Assembly (NCBI RefSeq): GCF_003688405.1
Contig: NZ_REFC01000012.1
Coordinates: 1 to 64,000, forward strand
DNA from: Ulvibacter antarcticus
Lineage (GTDB): Bacteria; Bacteroidota; Bacteroidia; Flavobacteriales; Flavobacteriaceae
Direction: 5' to 3'
DNA: 64,000 nt
Below the pieces are notes generated by a model, which made no database searches, was not told the origin of the DNA, and was given only the letters and a program-made list of their open reading frames with translations. Below, piece after piece: positions 8,965 to 18,754 of the stretch. Made by a program: the position numbers and the translations under genes. Positions within the stretch are counted from its first letter, which is position 1; every line of letters begins with the position of its first letter.

Positions 8965-10815
8965 TTAGTTCTTTACTGTAATTTTATAATTTACAGCAAT
9001 GTTTTCTTTAGTTGTAAGCATCACTAAGTAGATACCATCACTAAGATTTCCAGTTGGAAAAGTGAATCTAGTATTGTTTCCAATGTTACTAGCGCTATAT
9101 ACTAGTTTACCTGACATTCCAAAGATGTTAGCCGATTGGATATCATAAGCTTCTGGGTTACCAACTTCTAATTGTTGTGCTACATTATTTTGGAAGAAGT
9201 CAACATTCTCAATAACTTTATTCTTAAGTTCATCATTCGCAATTGCATCACGAGTTTGAAGATCACGGAATCTGATATAGAATCGGTCACTGTATTCTCC
9301 TGCTGGTAATAATATTGAAGCAGTTTGGCCATCTGTAATTTGTTGGTGTGCACCTGTAGTATTATCGTATAGATAAGCGTTGCGATCCATCTTAACTTCC
9401 TCGATTGCAGTTAGTACAACTTGCGTCTCAATGTCTAATGTAAAGGTTAATGGAATATCCTTTGAAGTTTCAAAAGGAACCGTTTGAATTACATATGGTA
9501 ACTTATAATCTTGTCCAATAGGGAAGAAAGCCTCAGATGATGCATCCATTGGGCTTCTTGCGTCCAATCCTCTGTCAAATAAGTCTGTAGACTCATCAGA
9601 AAAAGCCAATACAAGCTGTCTCATATGTGTCTCATTGAAGAATGTATTCAATCGCAATTGTGGTAGTCTGTTATCTTCAGCAGCTATTTCATTAACACTC
9701 GCGGCAGCAAAATGTGCGTCGCTTGGATCGTTCGTGGTAGTTGTTGTCGTAGCACCTTTGTGAAAAATAGATAAGTTAGCAAGACCTTCTTTTACGTATT
9801 TTCTATGAGAGTTTTTCATAACAATTGTACTTGATGCAGGAATGCCCATATCACCCCAGATCATAAAACCTTGGCCAATTGGTGAAAATCTTCTTGGAAT
9901 ATCGAAACCAGTTCCGGTATTACCACCAGAAGCAGTACCATTATTGTCATAATTTAGGTACATGGCTTGTGTGTAAATCCCAGGCGTACTTCCACCCGGA
10001 TCTTCCGGTCCTGGAACCCAAGTACCGTAACCTCCTTTGTTATCAACATAAAAGTGTGAATCTACATTTCTATCTTCATCCCAATACTGGAATTCAAGAA
10101 TTTCTTCATTTCCCGGTTCGTAAAAGACTGCATTTAAGTCTAAGGCAGAAGGGTAAGGGTTACCAGCTAATGTGTATCCGTCATCGTAAATAGGTACAGA
10201 TACGTCACCATTATGGGGTCTTCCTCTAAAATCATAAATCTGATCTAATGTTCCAAGACCTAGCCCTTTCATGGTAAATCCTCTACCAGCCGGTAATCCG
10301 TCTGTTTCATTCAATCTAACCCATCCCGATGCATCATTATACTTATACAGCCATCTTCTTGAGATTGTCATCGGAGTAGTTAAACCATTATAAGCACCTG
10401 TTGTAAGTGTCTGATTTGATTCTGTAAGTGAAGACGCAACTACATCATGTACTCTTAGAATACCGGCGTTCTTATTTCCAATTCCAGAAATATCCTGATT
10501 ACCTACTGGAGAAGACCAATACGTATAATCGAAAGCATCAGAACCTCCATTGTTACGGTATACTGAAATATATCCATCACCGGTGTTCAGTGAAGAAGCA
10601 GCTCCCTGTATTAACTGTGATCCATCTCTTAAATAAATACTCGCTCTAGTTGTACCTGGATTGTTTTCAGCTAAATTAATTGCCTGATTTACATATAATA
10701 TCTGATCCTTTACATAAATGTAAGAATCTGTTGCGCCGTTAGGTTGAACATATAATTGCGCCAAAGAAGCAAAAGAAACTAACGCCAATGCCACTGGAAG
10801 TAGTAGGTTTTTCAT
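8965..10815 (-). CDS. Secreted protein with T9SS type A sorting domain
   Basis: A 616-residue exported protein with signal peptide MKNLLLPVALALVSFASLAQ. The body is rich in Gly, Asn and aromatic residues and contains repeated beta-strand blocks such as YWSSPVGNQDISG and GYTLAGNPYPSALDLN, seen in large flavobacterial surface proteins. The last 80 residues end in GIYLVMLTTKENIAVNYKITVKN-like strands (YKITVKN at the end), a type A C-terminal signal for export and anchoring by the type IX secretion system. No catalytic domain was recognised; an adhesive or surface role is only a guess. It lies convergent to rocD and divergent from the Smr gene. Confidence 0.82.
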   Translation of the reverse strand: MKNLLLPVALALVSFASLAQLYVQPNGATDSYIYVKDQILYVNQAINLAENNPGTTRASIYLRDGSQLIQGAASSLNTGDGYISVYRNNGGSDAFDYTYWSSPVGNQDISGIGNKNAGILRVHDVVASSLTESNQTLTTGAYNGLTTPMTISRRWLYKYNDASGWVRLNETDGLPAGRGFTMKGLGLGTLDQIYDFRGRPHNGDVSVPIYDDGYTLAGNPYPSALDLNAVFYEPGNEEILEFQYWDEDRNVDSHFYVDNKGGYGTWVPGPEDPGGSTPGIYTQAMYLNYDNNGTASGGNTGTGFDIPRRFSPIGQGFMIWGDMGIPASSTIVMKNSHRKYVKEGLANLSIFHKGATTTTTTNDPSDAHFAAASVNEIAAEDNRLPQLRLNTFFNETHMRQLVLAFSDESTDLFDRGLDARSPMDASSEAFFPIGQDYKLPYVIQTVPFETSKDIPLTFTLDIETQVVLTAIEEVKMDRNAYLYDNTTGAHQQITDGQTASILLPAGEYSDRFYIRFRDLQTRDAIANDELKNKVIENVDFFQNNVAQQLEVGNPEAYDIQSANIFGMSGKLVYSASNIGNNTRFTFPTGNLSDGIYLVMLTTKENIAVNYKITVKN

Positions 10816-10990
10816 AATTTTACGGTTTAAGAAACATCATTTTTTGGGGTTGAAATGCTATAAATTCTGGGATAAAGATAAAAGTTTTTTTTAAAATACA
10901 TACATTTTTGTAGGAAAAAACACATAAATTAATAATTAAGTGCCTAATTTCTAGGGAAACACTGTTAATGTACGAATAAAATAATTGATT

Positions 10991-11539
10991 ATGAAAATTG
11001 GAGATAAAGTTGCAGTACTGGATGATGACATTGCGGGAGTGGTAATAAAAATAAAAGGGATTACTGTGACCATAGATACCAATGAGGATTTCGAGATGGA
11101 ATTTCAGAAGAACGAACTTGTGGTTATGAATAATGAAGTTTCAAAAAAAGCATTCCTGCCCGAAGATATGACTACAATACTTTCAGAAAAAGCACAGAAA
11201 AAAAATAAGCAAACTCAAAGAATAAAACCCAAGGACAGAACTTTGCCACCAATGGAAGTTGATTTACATATTCATCAACTTGTACCACATAGCAAGAAAT
11301 TATCCAATCATGAAATGCTAAGCATTCAAATAGACACCGCTAAAAGGCAATTGGATTTTGCTATAAACAAGAAGATTCAAAGGGTGGTATTTATTCATGG
11401 CGTTGGAGAAGGGGTACTGAGGGCCGAATTGGAATATCTATTCAGGCAATACGGGAATATTTCGCACGACGATGCAAATTTTCAGAAGTATGGTCGAGGT
11501 GCGACCGAAATCTATATTTTTCAGAATAAAACAGAATAA
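10991..11539 (+). CDS. DUF2027/Smr-domain protein (MutS2-like Smr)
   Basis: A 182-residue protein. The first 60 residues resemble a small beta-barrel (KIGDKVAVLDDDIAGVVIKI), the DUF2027-type N-domain seen in Bacteroidota. A charged linker precedes a C-terminal Smr domain with the VDLHIHQL motif and HGVGEGVLRAEL, the signature H-G-x-G-x-G loop. Smr domains are nucleases or nucleic-acid binders; their role outside MutS2 is unclear, with ribosome-collision cleavage known for some. I place the start at the ATG at 10991 rather than an in-frame TTG two codons earlier. Start-proximal weak A-rich leader is typical for the phylum. Confidence 0.85.
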   Translation: MKIGDKVAVLDDDIAGVVIKIKGITVTIDTNEDFEMEFQKNELVVMNNEVSKKAFLPEDMTTILSEKAQKKNKQTQRIKPKDRTLPPMEVDLHIHQLVPHSKKLSNHEMLSIQIDTAKRQLDFAINKKIQRVVFIHGVGEGVLRAELEYLFRQYGNISHDDANFQKYGRGATEIYIFQNKTE

Positions 11540-11551
11540 AATACGCTGCCT

Positions 11552-12448
11552 CTAAAATTGAGGTGTAACATTTATTGTTCCAGTACTTACACTTGTCTTC
11601 TCTCCAAGATTTATAGATTGCTGCGTAATTTGTTCATTGGATCCAGTAAGTACTAAATTTGTTATTATAAGATTTGCATTACTGGTATAACTGTAAGTAT
11701 GTTCACGATATGCATCAACAACGTTCGTTATTGCCACATCTCCATTTAAATAGTTTGCAGTTAATCCATCCGTTTTATCATTGGTAGGGTTTCGATCTCC
11801 ATTAAGGTCTTCATTTCTGGTTAAGACGCCATCTCCATCATCATCTGGGTCCAAATAATCTGGAATCCCGTCACCATCCGTATCTTGAGGATTGGTTGGA
11901 TCTAGTCCTAATTCGGCCGAAGTAAGCACATTGTCACCATCATCGTCAAAATCGTAATAATTCGGAATTCCATCTTCGTCATTATCTGCGGTTCCTTCAA
12001 CATTAATTTCATCACTAATATTACCATTGCTGTCGAATATGGTTGGAAGATTGTCACTATCACTTAATGTAGCCTCTATCGTTAAGGAAGCTGTCCCGGA
12101 ATTACCAAGATAATTTATTACAATTTCCGGATCGGTAGGGGGGACACTACTGCAAAAATAGGAGCTGGTGAGGCTAGCTGTGTAAATCCTGTAATTGGCA
12201 AAGTTAGTCGTTCCATCAAAATTATACTCAGTAGTGCCGTTTTCATAGAAAATCGTTTGAGGCAAATTGAGTTGTACAGAAAGGCTTTCTAAGGCATCAT
12301 TGTTAATCTTAAAAAAAACATAGGTATCCTCTGTATTACAGACTTCGAGATTAATATCATCAAAATTAAATGAAGTCACAATAATATCGCCATCATCACA
12401 AGCCGAAAAAGCAATCAACGCACACAAAAGCCACAATAGTTTTTTCAT
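11552..12448 (-). CDS. Lipoprotein with calcium-binding thrombospondin-3-like repeats
   Basis: A 298-residue protein with a lipoprotein signal (LLCALIAFSAC, cysteine near residue 17). Residues about 155-225 hold acidic repeats of the D-x-D-x-D-G type (TADNDEDGIPNYYDFDDDGD, then DTDGDGIPDYLDPDDDGDG), as in thrombospondin type 3 and other calcium-binding stalks of Bacteroidota surface proteins. The flanking regions are strand-rich without recognisable catalytic motifs. Probably a cell-surface or periplasmic-facing lipoprotein with calcium-stabilised linker; partner unknown. It is convergent with the Smr gene, 12 bases away. Confidence 0.75.
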   Translation of the reverse strand: MKKLLWLLCALIAFSACDDGDIIVTSFNFDDINLEVCNTEDTYVFFKINNDALESLSVQLNLPQTIFYENGTTEYNFDGTTNFANYRIYTASLTSSYFCSSVPPTDPEIVINYLGNSGTASLTIEATLSDSDNLPTIFDSNGNISDEINVEGTADNDEDGIPNYYDFDDDGDNVLTSAELGLDPTNPQDTDGDGIPDYLDPDDDGDGVLTRNEDLNGDRNPTNDKTDGLTANYLNGDVAITNVVDAYREHTYSYTSNANLIITNLVLTGSNEQITQQSINLGEKTSVSTGTINVTPQF

Positions 12449-12540
12449 TTTTTTCTGAAATTAATTCTATGCTGCAAAGTAACATAATTCTTTAGTATTG
12501 AATTACAATTGAAACGGATATTATGCTTATTTTTGGGCCT

Positions 12541-13689
12541 ATGAAAAAAGTATATTTCGATAACGCTGCGACGACTCAGCTAAGAAGTGAGGTGATTCAT
12601 TGTATTTCTGAAGTGCTAAGAACAGAATATGGAAATCCTTCTTCTACACATTCTTACGGTAGATCATCTAAATCTTTACTTGAAAATGCAAGAAAAGAAA
12701 TTGCAGGACATTTAAACGTATCAGCCTCCGAAATTATATTTACTTCCGGTGGAACAGAAGCAGATAATTTAATACTAAATAGTTGCGTTCGTGATTTAGG
12801 TGTTACCAGAATAATTTCAAGTAAAATCGAGCATCATGCAGTATTGTATACAATAAATGAACTACAAAAATCACATGGAATACAAATAGATTTTGTTGAT
12901 TTAGATGAGTTTGGTCATGTCGATTACGGTCATCTTGAATCATTAGTAAGAGATACTACTCAGAAAACGCTTGTTAGTTTAATGCATGTTAATAACGAAG
13001 TTGGTTGCATTTTAGATATTGATAGAGTTGCCAAACTTTGTAAAGCTAATAACGCCTTGTTTCACAGTGACACCGTACAATCTGTAGGACATTATAAACT
13101 AGATTTTTCTGAAATTCCAATAGATTTCGCCTGTGTAGCAGCTCATAAATTTCATGGTCCTAAGGGGGCCGGTTTTGCCTTTGTGAGGAAATCCAGCGGA
13201 TTGCAACCTTTAATCTTTGGAGGTGAACAGGAGCGAGGACTAAGAGCCGGGACGGAAGCAGTTTATGCAATTGCAGGAATGGCTGAAGCATTGAAGATTT
13301 CTTATCAAAATCTAGATAAAGAAAAGGCTTATATATCGTCAATAAAATCCTATTTCAAAGATGAAATTTCTAAAGCTATTCCAGGTGTTAAGTTTAACGC
13401 TAGTTGTGGTGATCTTGAAAAAAGCACTTACACTGTTTTAAACATATGTCTTCCAATGCCTCCCGAAAAGGCACTAATGCTTTTGTTTCAATTAGATCTC
13501 AATGGTATTGCTTGTTCACGCGGAAGTGCCTGTCAGAGTGGTAGCTCCAAAGGATCGCATGTTCTTAGCGAAATCCTTTCCGAAGAAGATCTTCAAAAAC
13601 CATCTATTCGATTCTCTTTTAGTATTTTTAATACTAAAGAAGAAGTAGATTATGTCGTGGAATTTCTTAAAGATTTTATTGAAAAATAG
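12541..13689 (+). CDS. Cysteine desulfurase (NifS/IscS-like)
   Basis: A 382-residue class V PLP aminotransferase-fold enzyme that takes sulfur from cysteine for iron-sulfur clusters or tRNA thiolation. Motifs: KVYFDNAATTQ at the N-terminus, FTSGGTEADNLIL, SDTVQSVGH, the Schiff-base lysine K203 in CVAAHKFHGPKGAGF, and the sulfur-accepting cysteine C331 in CSRGSACQSGSSKGSH. I chose the ATG at 12541 because family members start at MKKVYFDNAATT; an ATG six codons upstream exists. There is no iscU or isc regulator nearby, so a general or tRNA-related role is equally possible. Confidence 0.92.
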   Translation: MKKVYFDNAATTQLRSEVIHCISEVLRTEYGNPSSTHSYGRSSKSLLENARKEIAGHLNVSASEIIFTSGGTEADNLILNSCVRDLGVTRIISSKIEHHAVLYTINELQKSHGIQIDFVDLDEFGHVDYGHLESLVRDTTQKTLVSLMHVNNEVGCILDIDRVAKLCKANNALFHSDTVQSVGHYKLDFSEIPIDFACVAAHKFHGPKGAGFAFVRKSSGLQPLIFGGEQERGLRAGTEAVYAIAGMAEALKISYQNLDKEKAYISSIKSYFKDEISKAIPGVKFNASCGDLEKSTYTVLNICLPMPPEKALMLLFQLDLNGIACSRGSACQSGSSKGSHVLSEILSEEDLQKPSIRFSFSIFNTKEEVDYVVEFLKDFIEK

Positions 13690-13824
13690 TAGCTAAATGG
13701 CTATTTGTTTGGTTGACTTCGGAAAAATCTGATTGTCGTGTCTCGTGTTTGTATATTAAACCAATTAAGAACGAATTGTATTCTATATATTGCGGTTATG
13801 TCTTAAAAGTTTAATCTGAAGTAT

Positions 13825-16287
13825 TTAAAACCGCATCGTTGCTCTCACATTAAACACTCTTGGCGTCAAGTAATTTGGAATCGAGTATTGCACCTTCGTA
13901 TAGATATCTCTTACAAATGTATTCGTGATTGAATTTTGCACATCAAAAATATTGAAGATCTCTGCGCCAATTGTTAGTTCGTTAAAGGCACTAAGCCAAC
14001 CACTTTCTCTAAGGTTGTTTTCGTCAACAATAACATACGAAACCCCAAGATCGGCTCTTTTGTAGTCTGGAAGCCGCTGCTGATAATCGTATGGATCTGC
14101 ATAACTCGGTGATCCTCCTGGTAGTCCTGTGTTATAAGTAAGATTTAGGTATCCCTTAAGATTCGGAATTACCTTTACATAATCCTGAATTAATACTCCA
14201 AATTTTAATCGTTGATCTGTTGGCCTAAATATGTTTCCGCGATTATCTATGTTCTCTTCAGTTTTCAAATACCCAAAACTCACCCAACTTTCAGTTCCAG
14301 TAACAAATTCTCCTGCCATTCGAAGATCCAATCCATAGGCGTATGCTTCAGCATTATTACGCGCTCTATAACGAATACGTACGTTTTCGAGCGTATATGG
14401 ATTTACATCAGTAAGTTTTTTATAATAGGCTTCAGAATTAAGTGTAAATGGACGATCCCATAGTTTAAAACTGTAATCATTTCCGAAGACAATATGCACA
14501 GATTGCTGGGCCTTCACTTCAGGTCGGACAGCGCCGGTAGAATCTCGTAGTTCGCGATAGAAAGGCGGCTGATGATAAACTCCACCAGAAAGACGGAATA
14601 ACATATCCATCTCCCAATTCGGTTTCAATGAAACTTGTGCTCTAGGGCTAAAAACAGTCTGAGTGGTACTTGTTATTCCCTTTCCGCTTACATTCCAATT
14701 ATGTGCTCTAACACCTGCATTTGCCCACAATTTACTGTTTGAAAGTTCGAATTGTCTACTTACTTGCGCGAAACCGGAAATCCTGTTGATCTGCACATCA
14801 TTAATAGCTCTTATATCTGTATACGGAACTATAGGTGAAGCATAAGGCTCGTAAGGTTGATTGTTAACATAATCAATAATTGGAGGGCGAATTGAAAATC
14901 CTGCCGAATCGATAATTTCATATTCTTGAACACGATCGCGAATATCTTCACGGGTGTATTTTAAACCGTATTCGATGGTGTTTTCTTCTAAAGTCAGAGT
15001 TCCTTTATGCTCCAGATTAATAATAAGCGCATCCAGATCATTACGGGCATGTGTTAGTTGCCCACCAATTCCTTCAGTAAATTCAACTTCACCAAGATCT
15101 TCATCACCAATGTTAGTGTTTACCTCACCAAGCCTGTACTGTGCAAGAATATCGAAGTGTTCCTGTTCCTGAGTCTGATAAATAGATCCAATTAATTTTG
15201 CAGTATAGTTTTCGGAAAGTACATAGGTTCCCTTTAATGCTCCGAAATACGTATTGTAACGGTCTTCTTCCTGTCCTTCATAAAATACTAATAAAGCGAT
15301 AGGGTCGGCAAGAGTACCAAAATTAGTTTGACGTGTTAGTGGCTGATAGCTATAATCATTGATCGATACGTTTCCTAAAAAGCTAAGCTCAAACTTATTG
15401 TTAAACTTATAAGTTAAATAGGTCTGCGCATCGGCAAAAGTTGGTTTGAAATTGGTTTCCGTTTGTTTTGAATTTACAAACAGACTATTGTTTCTATAAC
15501 GAAGTCCTAAAACTCCCGTTAGTTTTCCATCATTAGAGATTCCTTCAACAGATCCACTAGCACCTAATAAGCTAAGATCCAGACTAGCACCAAACTTTAC
15601 AGGCTGCCTATAAGTAATATCCAAAACTGACGATAATTTATCCCCGTATTTAGCTTGAAACCCTCCGGCAGAGAAATCTACATTAGATGTTAAGTCACTG
15701 TTTACAAAGCTTAATCCTTCCTGCTGACCACTTCGAATTAAGAATGGACGATATACTTCTACTTCATTTACATAGACTAGGTTTTCGTCATAATTTCCGC
15801 CTCGAACTGCGTATTGCGTACTCAATTCGTTGTTTCCGTTGATTCCGGGAAGTGATTTTAATAGATTTTCGACACCTGCATTGGCGCCGGGCATTTTACG
15901 AATAACTTCTGGGCTTATAGAAACGATTCCTTCAACTTGTTTGTTTCTTCTGGTAGATAATTCGATAGTACCAATTTGAACAACATCCACTTTCATTACA
16001 GGATTAAACTCATAATCAGCATTTGGCTTTAGTGTAATGTCAATTTCAACATTTTCTAAGCCAATATAAGAATAGACAACCTTCACACTTTGATTTGAAG
16101 GGATTTCAATAAGATAATATCCATTGAGATCAGATTGCACACCTTCGTTCCCGGTGGTGACATTCACTCCTGCTAAAGGTTGGTTGGATGAATCGAGTAA
16201 AACTCCTCTTACGGTAGCTTTTTGCGCGAACAAGAGACTCGATGTTATAAAAAAGAAGATAATGAAGGGTAAAGTTGTTGTTTTCAA
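13825..16287 (-). CDS. TonB-dependent receptor with carboxypeptidase-like N-domain
   Basis: An 820-residue outer-membrane receptor. Signal peptide to about residue 21 (ITSSLLFAQ), then a carboxypeptidase-regulatory-like domain (ATVRGVLLDSSNQPLAGVNV, about 22-105), a plug domain around residues 120-225 (EGIVSISPEVIRKMPGANAG, then TQYAVRGGNYDENLVYVNEV) and a long beta-barrel ending in aromatic F (FNVRATMRF). Such receptors import iron complexes or other large substrates with TonB energy; there is no partner SusD gene, so a SusC role is unlikely. The gene begins 9 bases after an M23 peptidase gene on the same strand and is probably co-transcribed. Confidence 0.88.
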   Translation of the reverse strand: MKTTTLPFIIFFFITSSLLFAQKATVRGVLLDSSNQPLAGVNVTTGNEGVQSDLNGYYLIEIPSNQSVKVVYSYIGLENVEIDITLKPNADYEFNPVMKVDVVQIGTIELSTRRNKQVEGIVSISPEVIRKMPGANAGVENLLKSLPGINGNNELSTQYAVRGGNYDENLVYVNEVEVYRPFLIRSGQQEGLSFVNSDLTSNVDFSAGGFQAKYGDKLSSVLDITYRQPVKFGASLDLSLLGASGSVEGISNDGKLTGVLGLRYRNNSLFVNSKQTETNFKPTFADAQTYLTYKFNNKFELSFLGNVSINDYSYQPLTRQTNFGTLADPIALLVFYEGQEEDRYNTYFGALKGTYVLSENYTAKLIGSIYQTQEQEHFDILAQYRLGEVNTNIGDEDLGEVEFTEGIGGQLTHARNDLDALIINLEHKGTLTLEENTIEYGLKYTREDIRDRVQEYEIIDSAGFSIRPPIIDYVNNQPYEPYASPIVPYTDIRAINDVQINRISGFAQVSRQFELSNSKLWANAGVRAHNWNVSGKGITSTTQTVFSPRAQVSLKPNWEMDMLFRLSGGVYHQPPFYRELRDSTGAVRPEVKAQQSVHIVFGNDYSFKLWDRPFTLNSEAYYKKLTDVNPYTLENVRIRYRARNNAEAYAYGLDLRMAGEFVTGTESWVSFGYLKTEENIDNRGNIFRPTDQRLKFGVLIQDYVKVIPNLKGYLNLTYNTGLPGGSPSYADPYDYQQRLPDYKRADLGVSYVIVDENNLRESGWLSAFNELTIGAEIFNIFDVQNSITNTFVRDIYTKVQYSIPNYLTPRVFNVRATMRF

Positions 16288-16296
16288 AAGCCGTTT

Positions 16297-17988
16297 TTAA
16301 GTGTTTTTTCTGAAAAAGGTCGCTTCAAATGTAGCACTATTTCCTACATTATCGATAACAATTAATTTCAAATTATTTTCGCCTTCTTCTGAAATGTTGT
16401 CATCAAAATCATAAGTTAGAACGTCTGTTTTGTAATTATATTCCATCAGAATAAATTTTCCATTCACTGTAGCTCGATAGGATTTTATACCGCTTAGGTC
16501 GTCTTCAATTTTAAGCTGAAGGGTCTCATTTTTCGATATCCACTTGTCCGAGCTAAAATTAAATGGCTTTATGGTAGGTACAATGGTATCCACAACAAGT
16601 GCGTAATCACCAAAAGTTCTCGTTCTGGCAGTGAGCTTATCTCCCTTACGACTGGTACTATTATAGTAGGGTTCTCCTCGATAATTAAGTCTTCCGAGGA
16701 AAAGCTTATCCTTATCACTTTCATTATAATTTGAAGCATCCACACTTAAGGTAATGTTTCTATGAATAGGTATTACGTCTTCATGGAAGGTTAAAGTATC
16801 ACCTTTGGCTTCAATTTTTAAAAAAGTATCTTCATACAGGCTATTCGCCGGAATATAAATACTGAATTTCCCTTTGGTAATAGAAGTAGCGTGATCTGCG
16901 TAAATGAAATCTTCGGTAGTTGCGTCTATCTTCGGCTCCAGAATCTCTAAATTTTTTCCTTCGATTGGGATAGAAATAATAACGGTATTTCCTTTATAAT
17001 CTTTGACTTCAATGGAGTAAGTAGAAGTGAAGCCATCCTGAACATCTAAATAACCACTGTCGTTTTCATATTTAATTATGCTCAACGGATTATTACTTTC
17101 TCTAAACAGTTTTTGGATTCTACTTTTGTTATTCTGAAAGTATCCGTAATCGATATAGCGGTTGAGATAGCGAGTTTCGTCGAAGGAAAATTTTTCAAAA
17201 AGCACTTCGAATTTTTCTTCACCATTATATGCCGTTTTTATTTCATACACGCCATTCTTGTTTGAAGCACCATCTTGTTGGTCATTGGTTGCAATTCCGA
17301 AGCCAATACGTCCGAAGGCAATAATATTCTCGACCTTATATGTTCCGTCCTTTTGAAGGATTAGTCTTAGTTTAACGGGATTCTGCGACTGATTGATCTG
17401 CGCACTCTCACCAATTGGATAACCCATAATCGTATAGACTAAAGGGTGTTTAGTATCGGGAATTTCTACACCAAATAGCATAGGATTCATAGGGCGTGAA
17501 GCTCCATCTCGTATTTCATAATGCAAATGTGGTCCGCCACTGCTTCCAGAGTTTCCTGTATAACCTATAATATCACCTTTGGACACATTAAGGGTTGAAG
17601 CGTCCGGGAACAGCTCGATCTCGTAGGATTCGTTATCATACTGACTCTTTTTTACATAAGCTTCGATGGCACCGGCATATTTCTGAAGATGTGCGTATAC
17701 CGTAGAGTAACCGTTGGGATGTTTTATATACAAGGCTTTTCCGTAGCCATAATGGCCTACTTTAATTCGCTTCACAAAGCCATCTGCAGGTGCATAAATA
17801 GGAATACCTTCTTTTTGCTGCGTTTTAATATCGAGCCCGCTATGGAAATGATTGCTCCTAAGCTCACCAAAGCTACCTGCCAAGATCAGCGGAATTTCGA
17901 GTGGGTTACTAAAATAATCGGTAGGAACGGTATTTTGTCCGTTGGCTGCAACTCCCAATAAAAGCAGCCCAAGAATTATGTTTCTCAT
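16297..17988 (-). CDS. M23-family metallopeptidase
   Basis: A 563-residue exported protein (signal peptide about 17 residues). An N-terminal LytM/M23 peptidase domain carries the zinc ligands H49 and D53 in NHFHSGLDIK and H154/H156 in GGPHLHYEI. M23 enzymes cut peptidoglycan cross-bridges or act as hydrolase activators. All ligands are present, so activity is plausible. The remaining 400 residues are strand-rich, Ig-like blocks without catalytic motifs. The gene precedes the TonB receptor, in a compact unit with a 9-base spacer. The combination is common in Flavobacteriia, but a shared function is only inferred. Confidence 0.87.
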   Translation of the reverse strand: MRNIILGLLLLGVAANGQNTVPTDYFSNPLEIPLILAGSFGELRSNHFHSGLDIKTQQKEGIPIYAPADGFVKRIKVGHYGYGKALYIKHPNGYSTVYAHLQKYAGAIEAYVKKSQYDNESYEIELFPDASTLNVSKGDIIGYTGNSGSSGGPHLHYEIRDGASRPMNPMLFGVEIPDTKHPLVYTIMGYPIGESAQINQSQNPVKLRLILQKDGTYKVENIIAFGRIGFGIATNDQQDGASNKNGVYEIKTAYNGEEKFEVLFEKFSFDETRYLNRYIDYGYFQNNKSRIQKLFRESNNPLSIIKYENDSGYLDVQDGFTSTYSIEVKDYKGNTVIISIPIEGKNLEILEPKIDATTEDFIYADHATSITKGKFSIYIPANSLYEDTFLKIEAKGDTLTFHEDVIPIHRNITLSVDASNYNESDKDKLFLGRLNYRGEPYYNSTSRKGDKLTARTRTFGDYALVVDTIVPTIKPFNFSSDKWISKNETLQLKIEDDLSGIKSYRATVNGKFILMEYNYKTDVLTYDFDDNISEEGENNLKLIVIDNVGNSATFEATFFRKNT

Positions 17989-18083
17989 AGTGTGTAAAAA
18001 TAAGAATTAGGTAAATAATAAAAGGGAGTGATGTGCTTTTATTGTGCTTGTTTTTCAATATTACAAAAAATAATAGAAAAGAG

Positions 18084-18114
18084 TTGCCTTATTAACAACG
18101 GTATGTTAACTTTG
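18084..18114 (+). promoter_or_regulatory. Bacteroidota-type promoter of the coiled-coil/zapA unit
   Basis: TTG at 18084-18086 is followed after 20 bases by TAACTTTG (18107-18114), matching the -33 TTG / -7 TAnnTTTG pattern of Flavobacteriia. The first ATG lies 27 bases beyond. Confidence 0.65.
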
Positions 18115-18140
18115 TGAAAGAAGTATTGAATTAATTACGA

Positions 18141-18431
18141 ATGAGCCAAATTTCAGAAATTGTTGATTCTCTTGAAAATAGAATTAGCAAGTTGCTTCAC
18201 AGCCATCAAAAACTGAAGCAGACTAATGCGAAATTAGAAGAAGAAAACGAAAATTTAAGATCGCAGCAGGAACAATTTCAAAATGAAGTTGAAAAGTGGA
18301 GAGAAGAAAGCAGCTCATTAAAATTAGCAAATTCGATGCTCGGCAGCGACGAATACAAACGAGATACAAAACTCAAAATAAATGCTCTGGTTCGGGAAAT
18401 TGACCAATGTATTACACAACTTTCCGAATAA
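18141..18431 (+). CDS. Small coiled-coil protein next to ZapA
   Basis: A 96-residue protein dominated by heptad-like charged helix (about residues 8-62: IVDSLENRISKLLHSHQKLK and onwards), then a helical tail (LKINALVREIDQCITQLSE). No enzyme motif. It is transcribed just ahead of zapA with an 8-base gap. Genes like this sit beside zapA across Flavobacteriia and are often mislabelled as phenylalanyl-tRNA synthetase fragments; nothing here supports that. By context and shape it may be a division-associated coiled coil comparable to ZapB, but this is inference. Confidence 0.75.
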   Translation: MSQISEIVDSLENRISKLLHSHQKLKQTNAKLEEENENLRSQQEQFQNEVEKWREESSSLKLANSMLGSDEYKRDTKLKINALVREIDQCITQLSE

Positions 18432-18439
18432 TTTAAATA

Positions 18440-18730
18440 ATGTCAGACCAATTAAAAATAAAACTATCAATTGCAGACAGGGTATATCCCTTAACAATTA
18501 ATCCCACTCAGGAAGAAGGGCTTAGACTAGCAACTAAGAAGATAGAAGAAATGATTAAAAGGTTCGAAAAAAGTTATGCTGTGCGCGATAAGCAGGATGT
18601 GTTAGCCATGTGTGCTTTACAATTCGCGGCGCAGGTGGAGCAAAAACATATTGATAAAGATAGTGATACGCAACATATTGAGGAGAAATTAAAGTCCTTG
18701 AACGATTTGTTGCTGGAACATTTATCTTAA
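18440..18730 (+). CDS. zapA: Cell division protein ZapA
   Basis: A 96-residue protein with the ZapA layout: a short N-terminal alpha/beta head (LKIKLSIADRVYPLTINPTQ), then a long helix (EEGLRLATKKIEEMIKRFEK) with the family's ALQFAAQ-type core and a C-terminal coiled coil. ZapA cross-links FtsZ filaments at the division ring. It follows the coiled-coil gene after 8 bases and precedes a 6S-like RNA and RNase Y. The same zapA / 6S RNA adjacency is known in Proteobacteria, which supports both calls. Confidence 0.85.
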   Translation: MSDQLKIKLSIADRVYPLTINPTQEEGLRLATKKIEEMIKRFEKSYAVRDKQDVLAMCALQFAAQVEQKHIDKDSDTQHIEEKLKSLNDLLLEHLS

Positions 18731-18754
18731 CGTTCTTTTAAATAAAATAAGGTT

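Noticed and set aside
9879-10649. Antisense ORFs over the T9SS protein gene
   Set aside because: They are shadows of the long minus-strand gene with atypical His/Tyr-rich composition.
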